From the NCBI RefSeq assembly GCF_001761465.1, contig NZ_CP017479.1, forward strand, positions 2,790,001-2,854,000: a stretch of DNA of 64,000 nucleotides. Direction: 5' to 3'. The translations under genes and the position numbers were made by a program. Below the pieces are notes generated by a model. It made no database searches. It was given only the letters and a program-made list of their open reading frames with translations, and was not told the origin of the DNA. Source of the stretch: Flavobacterium gilvum (GTDB lineage Bacteria > Bacteroidota > Bacteroidia > Flavobacteriales > Flavobacteriaceae). This document shows, in pieces, positions 43,723 through 50,836 of the stretch (positions within the stretch are counted from its first letter, which is position 1; each line of letters begins with the position of its first letter).

Positions 43723-43740
43723 TTAGTTTTTTTTGTCTAA

Positions 43741-43777
43741 AAAAAGAGGATGTTTTTTCTGTGAACATCCTCTTTTG
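43741..43777 (+). terminator. Strong Rho-independent terminator
   Basis: AAAAGAGGATGTT and AACATCCTCTTTT pair exactly over 13 bp, followed by GTTTTTT. Confidence 0.88.
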
Positions 43778-43818
43778 TTTTTTAGAAATATCGTTTCCAG
43801 TTAAAAAGAGTAAAATAT

Positions 43819-43833
43819 AAAAAAAGCCTCAAA
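43819..43833 (-). terminator. Left half of the ettA terminator, split by the IS3 element
   Basis: AAAAAAAGCCTCAAA is the complement of TTTGAGGCTTT at 45287-45297, across the IS. Read on the minus strand it supplies the second half of the stem and the T run. Confidence 0.75.
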
Positions 43834-43877
43834 GTGCACTGCCCCCAAAAAGTTAGACACTATTTGGGGGTATTTTT

Positions 43878-44405
43878 ATGGAAAGAAAATCAAAATATGA
43901 TTATGCATTTAAGAAAGAATGTGTTGAGTTAGTTTTAAATAATGGCTATTCAAGTAGACATGTTTCTAAATTGAAAGGTCCAGATGAATCTAATATTCGT
44001 AAATGGGTTAGTTTTTATAAGATCTATGGTGAATCTGGGTTGATTAGTTATAAGAACAAAAAATACGCTTTAGATATTAAGTTAAAAGTATTGCAATCTA
44101 TTTATAAAGAATCACTTTCATTGAAAGAAACTGCTTTAAGATTTAATATTTCCGATTCATCTATAATAATCAAATGGCAAAAAGATTTTAGTAATTTTGG
44201 ATTGAAAGGATTATATACTAAACCCAGAGGCAGACCAAAATCTATGAGCAATAATAAACCTAAAAAGCATACATCAGATAAACCATTAACTAGAGAAGAA
44301 GAACTACTTTTAGAAAACGAAGCATTACGTTGTGAACTTGATTATTTAAAAAAGTTACAAGCCTTAATTCAAGCAGAAGAGAAAGCCAAAAAGCGCAAGT
44401 CATAA
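43878..44405 (+). CDS. IS3-family transposase OrfA
   Basis: A 175-residue DNA-binding subunit with two helix-turn-helix segments (about 8-55 and 60-110, including SSRHVSKLKGPDESNIRKW and SLKETALRFNISDSSI) and a C-terminal leucine-zipper-like coil (EEELLLENEALRCELDYLKKL). It should recognise the IS ends and pair with OrfB. The stop overlaps the OrfB start by one base (TAATG). Confidence 0.92.
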   Translation: MERKSKYDYAFKKECVELVLNNGYSSRHVSKLKGPDESNIRKWVSFYKIYGESGLISYKNKKYALDIKLKVLQSIYKESLSLKETALRFNISDSSIIIKWQKDFSNFGLKGLYTKPRGRPKSMSNNKPKKHTSDKPLTREEELLLENEALRCELDYLKKLQALIQAEEKAKKRKS

Positions 44406-45238
44406 TGGAATTAAGGCATAAATATGATTTAAAACCACTTTTAAATCATGCTAATATGGCACGAAGTACTTTTTATTATCATCAAAAACAACCTGAAATA
44501 CCAGATAAATACAAAGTAATTAAAGAGTTAATAAAATCTATTTATCACAGACATAAAGGGCGTTATGGGTATAGACGAATAACAGATGAACTTCAAAACA
44601 AAGGAATCGTTATTAATCACAAAACCGTTTTACGATTAATGAATTTGTTAGGGTTAAAAAGTATTATCAGGGTAAAGAAATACAAATCCTATAAAGGAGA
44701 AAATGGTAAAATTGCACCGAATCTGTTAAATCGTAATTTTAAAGCTACAGCTCCCAATCAAAAATGGGCAACCGATATAACAGAGTTCAATGTCTTTGGA
44801 AAAAAATTGTATTTATCACCGATTATAGATTTATTTAATCAAGAAATAATTAGTTATGAACTAACAGAACGACCAGTGTTTAATCAAGTGGTAACTATGC
44901 TTAAAAAAGCATTTAAGAAAATACCAAATAACGCTAATTTAACTCTTCATTCTGATCAAGGTTGGCAATATCAAATGAAACAATATCAACACTTATTAAA
45001 AGAAAAAGGAATTATACAGAGCATGTCAAGAAAAGGAAATTGTTTAGATAATGCCATTATTGAAAACTTCTTTGGAACATTAAAATCTGAACTTTTTTAT
45101 ATAACAAAGTTTAGAACAATAGAAGAATTAAAAACTGAAATTAAACAGTATATTAACTATTACAATAACGATAGAATCAAATCAAATTTAAACAAAATGA
45201 GCCCGATAAAATATCGAGCTCACTATTATAAAAATTAA
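44405..45238 (+). CDS. IS3-family transposase OrfB (DDE integrase domain)
   Basis: A 277-residue rve-type integrase catalytic subunit. HTH_21-like segment HRHKGRYGYRRITDEL near 48-63; catalytic residues Asp124 (WATDITEF), Asp184 (LHSDQG) and Glu220 (DNAIIENFF), with the DX35E spacing. The frame is -1 relative to OrfA. The nearest slippery run is CAAAAAG, one A short of the classic A6G, so expression by TAATG reinitiation is as likely as frameshifting. Confidence 0.93.
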   Translation: MELRHKYDLKPLLNHANMARSTFYYHQKQPEIPDKYKVIKELIKSIYHRHKGRYGYRRITDELQNKGIVINHKTVLRLMNLLGLKSIIRVKKYKSYKGENGKIAPNLLNRNFKATAPNQKWATDITEFNVFGKKLYLSPIIDLFNQEIISYELTERPVFNQVVTMLKKAFKKIPNNANLTLHSDQGWQYQMKQYQHLLKEKGIIQSMSRKGNCLDNAIIENFFGTLKSELFYITKFRTIEELKTEIKQYINYYNNDRIKSNLNKMSPIKYRAHYYKN

Positions 45239-45286
45239 TTATAAATTTGTCCAAACTTTTGGGTGCAGTCTAAATTCAATAAAAAA

Positions 45287-45297
45287 TTTGAGGCTTT
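45287..45297 (-). terminator. Right half of the split ettA terminator
   Basis: TTTGAGGCTTT, 23 bp past the ettA stop; its partner is at 43819-43833 on the far side of the IS. In the uninterrupted sequence they would form a stem of at least 11 bp. Confidence 0.75.
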
Positions 45298-45319
45298 CTA
45301 ATTTATTTTAAATTAATTA

Positions 45320-47011
45320 TTATCTAATTAATTTTCTGTATTTCAAACGTTTTGGAGTTAAATCACCGCCCAAACGTTTCTTTTTGTTTTCTTCGTATTC
45401 GGTGAAACTTCCTTCGAAGAAATATACTTCAGAATCACCTTCAAAAGCTAGAATGTGCGTACAAATTCTGTCTAGGAACCATCTGTCGTGCGAAATCACA
45501 ACAGCACAACCTGCAAAATTCTCTAAACCTTCTTCGAGTGCACGAAGTGTATTTACGTCCAAATCATTCGTAGGCTCATCCAGTAAAAGTACGTTTCCTT
45601 CTTCTTTTAAAGTCATAGCCAAATGCAGACGGTTTCTTTCTCCACCAGAAAGCATAGAAACTTTTTTGTTTTGTTCTCCACCTCCAAAGTTAAAACGAGA
45701 TAAATAAGCTCTTGAATTTACTTGTTTTCCGCCCATCATAATCAATTCCTGACCATCGGCAAAGTTTTCCCAAATGGATTTATTTGGATCAATATTAGAA
45801 TGCGCTTGATCTACGTAAGCAATTTTCACTGTATCACCAACCGAAAACGCTCCGCTATCTGTTTGTTGTTCACCCATAATCATTTTGAAAATAGTTGATT
45901 TACCGGCACCATTTGGTCCAATAATTCCAACAATTCCTGCTTGCGGCAAAGTAAAATTCAAATTATCATATAATAATTTATCTCCAAAAGCTTTGGCTAC
46001 ATTCTTGGCTTCGATAACATTGGTACCCAAACGTGGACCATTTGGAATATAGATTTCCAATTTTTCATCCAATTGTTTTTGGTCTTCATTCAAAAGTTTA
46101 TCGTAGTTCTGCAAACGAGCTTTTTGTTTCGTCTGACGACCTTTGGCTCCCTGACGAACCCATTCCAACTCGCGTTCAAGAGTTTTTCTGCGTTTTGAAG
46201 CTACTTTTTCTTCTTGCTCCAAACGTTTTGATTTTTGGTCTAGCCAAGAAGAATAATTTCCTTTCCAAGGAATACCTTCTCCTCTATCCAATTCCAAAAT
46301 CCAACCGGCAACATTATCAAGGAAATAACGGTCGTGAGTAACTGCGATTACAGTTCCTGCATATTGTGCCAAGTGTTGTTCTAACCAAAGTACAGACTCT
46401 GCATCTAGGTGGTTGGTAGGCTCATCAAGAAGCAAAACATCCGGTTGTTGCAATAATAAACGACACAAGGCCACACGACGACGCTCACCTCCCGAAAGGT
46501 TTTTGATTGGTGTATCACCATCCGGAGTACGTAAAGCGTCCATGGCAATTTCCAATTTTGTATCTATTTCCCATGCACCAAGAGCATCAATTTTGTCCTG
46601 CAAAGCTGCCTGACGCTCCATCAATTTGTCCATTTTATCCGGATCAGAATAGTTTTCTTCAAGACCAAATAAATCATTGATTTTGTTGTATTCATCCAAA
46701 ACAGCCATTGTTTCGGCAGCTCCTTCACGAACGATTTCGATAACCGTTTTAGAATCATCCAAAATTGGTTCTTGCTCTAAATAACCTACTTTATAACCAG
46801 GTTGAAAAACAACATCTCCCTGATAGTTTTTATCAACACCTGCAATAATCTTCAAAAGGGAAGATTTACCGGAACCATTTAAACCTAAAATCCCAATTTT
46901 TGCTCCGTAAAAGAAACTCAAATAGATATTTTTAAGAACAGGTTTATCTGCTCCCTGATAGGTTTTACTCAATTTTTGCATTGAGAAAATTACTTTCTTA
47001 TCGTCTGACAT
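45320..47011 (-). CDS. ettA: Energy-dependent translational throttle protein EttA (ABC-F)
   Basis: A 563-residue ABC-F ATPase that binds the ribosomal E site and gates elongation by the ATP/ADP ratio. First nucleotide-binding domain: Walker A GLNGSGKSSLL near 42, signature LSGGERRRVALC, LLLDEPTNHLD. Second: GPNGAGKSTIFK near 357, LSGGERNRLHLAM, LLLDEPTNDLD. The arm and P-site linker are present. The stop-side terminator is split by an IS3 element, and the start codon abuts an integrative island, so its native upstream region now lies about 5.8 kb away. Confidence 0.95.
   Translation of the reverse strand: MSDDKKVIFSMQKLSKTYQGADKPVLKNIYLSFFYGAKIGILGLNGSGKSSLLKIIAGVDKNYQGDVVFQPGYKVGYLEQEPILDDSKTVIEIVREGAAETMAVLDEYNKINDLFGLEENYSDPDKMDKLMERQAALQDKIDALGAWEIDTKLEIAMDALRTPDGDTPIKNLSGGERRRVALCRLLLQQPDVLLLDEPTNHLDAESVLWLEQHLAQYAGTVIAVTHDRYFLDNVAGWILELDRGEGIPWKGNYSSWLDQKSKRLEQEEKVASKRRKTLERELEWVRQGAKGRQTKQKARLQNYDKLLNEDQKQLDEKLEIYIPNGPRLGTNVIEAKNVAKAFGDKLLYDNLNFTLPQAGIVGIIGPNGAGKSTIFKMIMGEQQTDSGAFSVGDTVKIAYVDQAHSNIDPNKSIWENFADGQELIMMGGKQVNSRAYLSRFNFGGGEQNKKVSMLSGGERNRLHLAMTLKEEGNVLLLDEPTNDLDVNTLRALEEGLENFAGCAVVISHDRWFLDRICTHILAFEGDSEVYFFEGSFTEYEENKKKRLGGDLTPKRLKYRKLIR
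46976..47011 (-). repeat. Attachment-site repeat at the ettA 5' end
   Basis: 36 bp comprising the first 12 codons of ettA. It matches 52752-52787 at 33 of 36 positions, ending TTATCGTCTGACAT on the plus strand. It marks the left boundary of the island that carries a tyrosine recombinase. Confidence 0.85.
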
Positions 47012-47176
47012 AATATTTTTTTATTTTTGTTAATTAATTAATTTTCAATGATTTAAAAATTATTCACTACTCAAATATTCAACTTTTAAAGTTAAAACTT
47101 CCCACTTTTTGTTCCCACTTTTATAAATAAAACAATAAAATAGTTGTATGTTTATACCCAATAAAAATTTAAATAT

Positions 47177-48760
47177 ATGGCAACAAAGATAGTTTTAAAT
47201 AAAAAGAATCCAAATGACGAATTTGGAATAATTGGCATACAATCTTTTGATGGTGGGAAGAAAAAAAAGAGTTTAGGAATTAAAGTAAAAGCTAAATATT
47301 ATGAAGATCATTTTAATAAAAAATTTCAACTTTTTGAACCAAATAAAGAATTTGAGGTTGATACTATAAATTCTCAAATCAAAGAAGGAGTTTATAAGTT
47401 TGAAAACAATATTCCTATTGAGAAACCTAAACAAAAAGACAAACCTGTTATTTCTATTCCCGAAATATTAAAAACTGAAAAAATAATTAACGATAGACTT
47501 TCATTCATTGAATATTTTGAAGAAAGAATGGCTCTAAAAAAGACAGAAGGACACAGATATTCAGTATTAAATGTATTGAGAAAATTAAAAAAATATCTCA
47601 CCAAACTAGGAAAGGATGATTTATATTTTGATGAATTAACACCTGAGTTTTTTGTAAAGTTTAAAAATTACTGTTTGTCTGTTTCTGACCCCAGAAAACT
47701 TACAGAAAATGGAGTGAGAAATTATTTTAAAGTTATCAAATCAGTTTATCACGATGCCTATAATACTGGACATTATGCTTTTACTAGAAATCCTTTTGCA
47801 TTAATCAAAAATGAATCCGGTAATAAAACTGAAAAAAATCCATTAACAATAAATCAAGTTCAAGCATTAATGGAATTAGAATTAGATAACAAATTGAAAA
47901 TAGCAAGAAATATATTCTATTTTCAAATTTTGAGTAATGGAATGCGATGCTCTGATGTTGTTTTTATTAGATATGGTGATTTTAAAAACGGGAGATTATC
48001 TTATAAAATGATGAAGACTAATACTCAATTAAAGATTGCTATAGGCTTAAAAATAATGTTGATACTAGCTGAAACATTAGGTGAGATTGGTAAATACAAG
48101 GAAATGATTGAGACTATAAAAGTTTCAGATAAAAGTATTTTAGGACAAGGTCAATTTACAGTAAAACAATTAGAAGAAAAAATAATTGAAAGTTGTCCTC
48201 AAATCGGTTTTCCTTCAAACAGTTCCATATATGAAGGTTACAAAGGCTATACTATTAAAACTGCAGATTCTAACATAAAACAAATCATTGACTTAAGGAT
48301 TGAAACGATTGAAGATATTAATAATATTTTTATAGAACATATGCAGGAAGTCATAAATAATAAAGATGACAATGAATTTGTGTTTTTAAATCTGTTGAAT
48401 AATAAATCTGTTCCTCTTTTTGAAGATTATAAAAAAGGTGATGTTTTGACATATACCCAATTTCAAAAATATAGGGCGATTAGAAATGCTTATAATCTAA
48501 GTCTTTATAAAATAACAGAAATTTATAATAATCATATTCCAATCAAAATAAAAGACAGATGGAAATATGTTATTAAATTAAGTTCTCACGTTGCTAGAAA
48601 CACTTTTGTTTCTATTCTTCTGAAAGAAAATGTTGATGTCTATAAAATAAGCAACGCGCTTGCCCATACCGAGCTAAAAACCACTCAAAATTACATTAAA
48701 AGTGGTGTTGATACGGATGCTAGCGATGAAGCTGGTTTGGTAATTCAAAAAGTTATTTAA
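47177..48760 (+). CDS. Tyrosine recombinase/site-specific integrase
   Basis: A 527-residue Bacteroidota-type integrase. N-terminal arm-binding region (1-100), SAM-like core-binding domain (about 115-215, with SFIEYFEERMALKK) and catalytic domain (about 235-520). Catalytic residues: Arg near 257 (NGMRCSDV), His-x-x-Arg near 472-475 (SSHVARNTF), His in NALAHTE and Tyr near 505 (TTQNYIKSG). The catalytic domain is longer than usual, with an insertion around 290-400. It presumably excises and integrates the island by the 36-bp repeats. Confidence 0.92.
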   Translation: MATKIVLNKKNPNDEFGIIGIQSFDGGKKKKSLGIKVKAKYYEDHFNKKFQLFEPNKEFEVDTINSQIKEGVYKFENNIPIEKPKQKDKPVISIPEILKTEKIINDRLSFIEYFEERMALKKTEGHRYSVLNVLRKLKKYLTKLGKDDLYFDELTPEFFVKFKNYCLSVSDPRKLTENGVRNYFKVIKSVYHDAYNTGHYAFTRNPFALIKNESGNKTEKNPLTINQVQALMELELDNKLKIARNIFYFQILSNGMRCSDVVFIRYGDFKNGRLSYKMMKTNTQLKIAIGLKIMLILAETLGEIGKYKEMIETIKVSDKSILGQGQFTVKQLEEKIIESCPQIGFPSNSSIYEGYKGYTIKTADSNIKQIIDLRIETIEDINNIFIEHMQEVINNKDDNEFVFLNLLNNKSVPLFEDYKKGDVLTYTQFQKYRAIRNAYNLSLYKITEIYNNHIPIKIKDRWKYVIKLSSHVARNTFVSILLKENVDVYKISNALAHTELKTTQNYIKSGVDTDASDEAGLVIQKVI

Positions 48761-48846
48761 CAAATCAATATTTATAACTGATTATTTGACATAACCTGTA
48801 GAAACAAAATTGGCGGTTTCAATAATAGAACTTTCTAATCAACTAT

Positions 48847-48880
48847 AAAAAATCCATTCTCTCTAAAAGAATGGATTTTC
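48847..48880 (+). terminator. Integrase-gene terminator
   Basis: AAAATCCATTCT and AGAATGGATTTT pair exactly across a 7-base loop and are followed by a T-rich tract. Confidence 0.85.
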
Positions 48881-48948
48881 TGTTTTATATATAATTTATT
48901 GTTGAACTAAACCAAATCAACCAACTCAAAAAATATAAATACAGAAAA

Positions 48949-49236
48949 ATGAAATACAAACATCTTCATACCAACTTTTTAAAATTTCTCAAGGAGAAAT
49001 ATAATGCTAAAATTCAAGAACTCCCTGAAGAAGAAACGAATGTATCCGACAAAGAAGTCATTGCAGAATTTGATAAAATTATGGGCTATGGCGAAGAAGA
49101 AAATGATGAAGTTCAAGACGATGAAGAACCAACGGAGAATGATGAAACTATTGATGATTTAATCAAAGAATATCGTTCACTTCAAAAAAAATATAAAATA
49201 AAAACAAATGGTAATATTCGTAATAAAAGGAAATAG
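48949..49236 (+). CDS. Hypothetical island protein 1
   Basis: A 95-residue protein I do not recognise. It starts with a basic helix (MKYKHLHTNFLKFLKEKYN), has a strongly acidic middle (EEENDEVQDDEEPTENDE) and ends in a basic tail (NGNIRNKRK). Such charge patterning suggests a DNA- or protein-binding adaptor. It overlaps the next ORF by 29 bp, so the three small ORFs are probably one operon. Downstream of the integrase terminator, it must have its own promoter. Confidence 0.55.
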   Translation: MKYKHLHTNFLKFLKEKYNAKIQELPEEETNVSDKEVIAEFDKIMGYGEEENDEVQDDEEPTENDETIDDLIKEYRSLQKKYKIKTNGNIRNKRK

Positions 49237-49423
49237 AAAACTCTATGACATTCAAACAATTAAAAATGTTTTGAAGGTTCCTAAATCAAAGGTTCAAAGA
49301 TTATTGAATAAGCAAGATGCTGAAATAGTAAAATATAAAAACTTACATCTTTATCCTGAAAGAACTTTATTCAACTTGATGGAATTAATTCTAATAGAAA
49401 AATTAGACAGAATAGATGATTGA
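49208..49423 (+). CDS. Hypothetical island protein 2, possible HTH
   Basis: A 71-residue protein. YDIQTIKNVLKVPKSKVQRL looks like a small helix-turn-helix, followed by a helix FNLMELILIEKLDRID. It may be an excisionase-like or repressor-like DNA-binding protein of the island; this is inference from size, HTH-like pattern and position near an integrase. The start overlaps ORF 1 and the end overlaps ORF 3 (ATGATTGA), so translation appears coupled. Confidence 0.5.
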   Translation: MVIFVIKGNRKLYDIQTIKNVLKVPKSKVQRLLNKQDAEIVKYKNLHLYPERTLFNLMELILIEKLDRIDD

Positions 49424-49568
49424 CTTTGAAAAGATTAAAAAGTGGAATGATGCTATTTCCAAAAATCAAGAAAGATTGAACAAGGAAACTGATATTAAAA
49501 AGAAAGAAAAGTTGAGGTTGAAAATTCAGATTGATACATTGAAAATAAAAGTTGAAAAATTAAATTAA
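49416..49568 (+). CDS. Hypothetical island protein 3, coiled-coil
   Basis: A 50-residue, lysine-rich, wholly helical peptide (MIDFEKIKKWNDAISKNQER at the start, TLKIKVEKLN at the end). The ATG lies within the stop region of the preceding ORF, an 8-bp overlap. It has heptad-like spacing of I/L residues and resembles a small coiled coil. Too short for recognition; the overlap pattern is the main support for its being real. Confidence 0.4.
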   Translation: MIDFEKIKKWNDAISKNQERLNKETDIKKKEKLRLKIQIDTLKIKVEKLN

Positions 49569-49730
49569 AAAAAACGAAAAGGAACAACTCATTTCTTTAT
49601 ATATAATTTAAGAAGATAAAAAACTTATATACAAGTTTAGAACGAGCGAGTTAAACTCTCGCTCTTCCAATAGAAAGCAATTAAGAAAAATTAAATAAAA
49701 ATAACCGGCATTAAATAAAAATAGAATTCT
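49569..49730. other. AT-rich stretch with one hairpin
   Basis: No ORF. GAGCGAG (near 49654) and CTCGCTC form a 7-bp hairpin without a T run. Otherwise nothing is seen. Confidence 0.4.
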
Positions 49731-49907
49731 TGTAGTGAGGACGCCTTACATCTGCACCGGGCACTACATTATATCGCTTTAACGGGAGGCACGCTGAATA
49801 TAAAAGCAACTATGACATTTAATCACCAGAGTAGTAAGTCAGCAGGTTAATATCTTAATCTTTAAGTAGTGGTGGCGTTAATAAATAGATATGGTTTATT
49901 AATAAAC
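49731..49907. other. GC-richer stretch, candidate structured RNA or element end
   Basis: Unlike its AT-rich surroundings, this non-coding DNA has several GC-bearing words. TGTAGTG (49731-49737) pairs with CACTACA (49762-49768), GCCT (49743-49746) could pair with AGGC in ACGGGAGGCACGC, and a perfect palindrome GTTTATTAATAAAC occupies 49894-49907. It may be a structured RNA, an origin of transfer or a remnant of another element. The IS21 element begins 13 bp after the palindrome. Confidence 0.3.
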
Positions 49908-49940
49908 GATGATGGGCTATACTGTAAATTCCAGTGATAT

Positions 49941-50020
49941 TGACCACCCAATTCCAATTTAAAGTGACCACCTGATTCCAATTCAAAATGACCACCTAAT
50001 TCCGGAGCAAAGTGACCACC
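49941..50020. repeat. Left-end transposase-binding repeats of the IS21 element
   Basis: Four TGACCACC words at an exact 24-bp period, the spacer containing a variable ATTCCAATTTAAAG-like sequence. Confidence 0.92.
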
Positions 50021-50082
50021 CCGTTTTCATAAAAAACTACTTTTTTTCATGCGCTAATTAGTACTCAAATATACTTAAAATA

Positions 50083-50820
50083 TTATTCCTTGTTTATTCC
50101 TCTTTTCTTTCTCATAGATTCCCCATGCAATTCGAGTCTGTGGGCTTGATGTATAAGTCTATCCAAAATTGCGTCAGCTATAGTTTTTTCGCCAATTATA
50201 TCATACCAACCTTGTACAGGAATTTGCGATGTAACAATTATAGAACCGTTATTATGCCTGTCTTCAATAATCTCCAAAAGTGTAATTCGGTTTTGACTAT
50301 CTAATGCCTGGAGTCCAAAATCGTCAAGTATGATAACGTCTTGCCTTTCAATTTTGGCAAGTTCTCTTAGGTAAGAACCATCTGCTTTGGCCATTTTTAA
50401 TTTAGCAAACAGCTTCGAAGTATTAAAATAGCTTACTTTATAGCCATGAATACAGGCTTGGTAACCCAATGCGGTACCTAAATAACTTTTGCCTACACCT
50501 GTACTTCCTGTGATTAAGATGTTTTCATTTTTTTCAACAAATTCGCATTCTGCCAGACGAAGAACTGTATTCCGGTCAAGATTGCGGGATACATCAAAAT
50601 TGACATTTTCAATATTTGATTTGTAATGGAATTTAGCATTCTTTATACTGCGTTCTATACGACGATTGTGCCTTTCGTCCCATTCAGCATCAATAATCAT
50701 CGATACAAATTGATCGAGTGTGTAGTGGTCTGTTCTTCCGCTTTCAATCGCTGTTTTAAAAGCATTAAACATTCCGTAAAGTTTCATTTGTCTCATTTTT
50801 GTTACTGTGGATTCATTCAT
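50083..50820 (-). CDS. istB: IS21-family helper ATPase IstB
   Basis: A 245-residue AAA+ ATPase of the DnaC/IstB family. Walker A ITGSTGVGKSYLG near 103, Walker B VIILDDFGLQ near 168, and SQIPVQGWYDIIGE with the arginine finger region. It loads target DNA for IstA. It follows istA by 16 bp on the minus strand, as expected for this family. Confidence 0.95.
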   Translation of the reverse strand: MNESTVTKMRQMKLYGMFNAFKTAIESGRTDHYTLDQFVSMIIDAEWDERHNRRIERSIKNAKFHYKSNIENVNFDVSRNLDRNTVLRLAECEFVEKNENILITGSTGVGKSYLGTALGYQACIHGYKVSYFNTSKLFAKLKMAKADGSYLRELAKIERQDVIILDDFGLQALDSQNRITLLEIIEDRHNNGSIIVTSQIPVQGWYDIIGEKTIADAILDRLIHQAHRLELHGESMRKKRGINKE

Positions 50821-50836
50821 GTTTTTAAGATTTAAT

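Larger units (their letters stand above)
43580..43785 (+). ncRNA. Predicted short transcript (small RNA or small mRNA)
   Basis: From the predicted start near 43580 to the terminator ending near 43785, roughly 200 nt with no normal gene. The only ORF is a 31-codon GTG frame (43627-43722). The presence of a regulated promoter and a strong terminator without a recognised gene suggests a small RNA or a tiny membrane peptide mRNA. Confidence 0.4.
43835..45272 (+). mobile_element. IS3-family insertion sequence (IS150-like organisation)
   Basis: About 1.44 kb, with two overlapping transposase ORFs. Ends share an imperfect inverted repeat: left ACTGCCCCCAAAAAGTTAGA and, from the right end, ACTGCACCCAAAAGTTTGGA. 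The exact outer ends are uncertain by a few bases, and no clear target-site duplication is visible (AAG on the left, AAT on the right at best). Both ORFs are intact, so it may still be active. It has inserted between the two arms of the ettA terminator. Confidence 0.9.

Noticed and set aside
43835..45272. Target-site duplication of the IS3 element
   Set aside because: AAG on the left and AAT on the right do not match, and the exact end bases are uncertain.
49733..49890. A tRNA or tmRNA gene as integration target in the island
   Set aside because: The GC-richer stretch does not fold into a cloverleaf by eye and the actual attachment repeat is in the ettA coding sequence.
49941..50020. Evenly spaced 8-bp repeats that look like a short CRISPR array
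   Set aside because: The repeats are mirrored at the other end of an istA/istB pair, the spacers are not unique in the CRISPR sense, and no cas genes are present; they are IS21 terminal sites.
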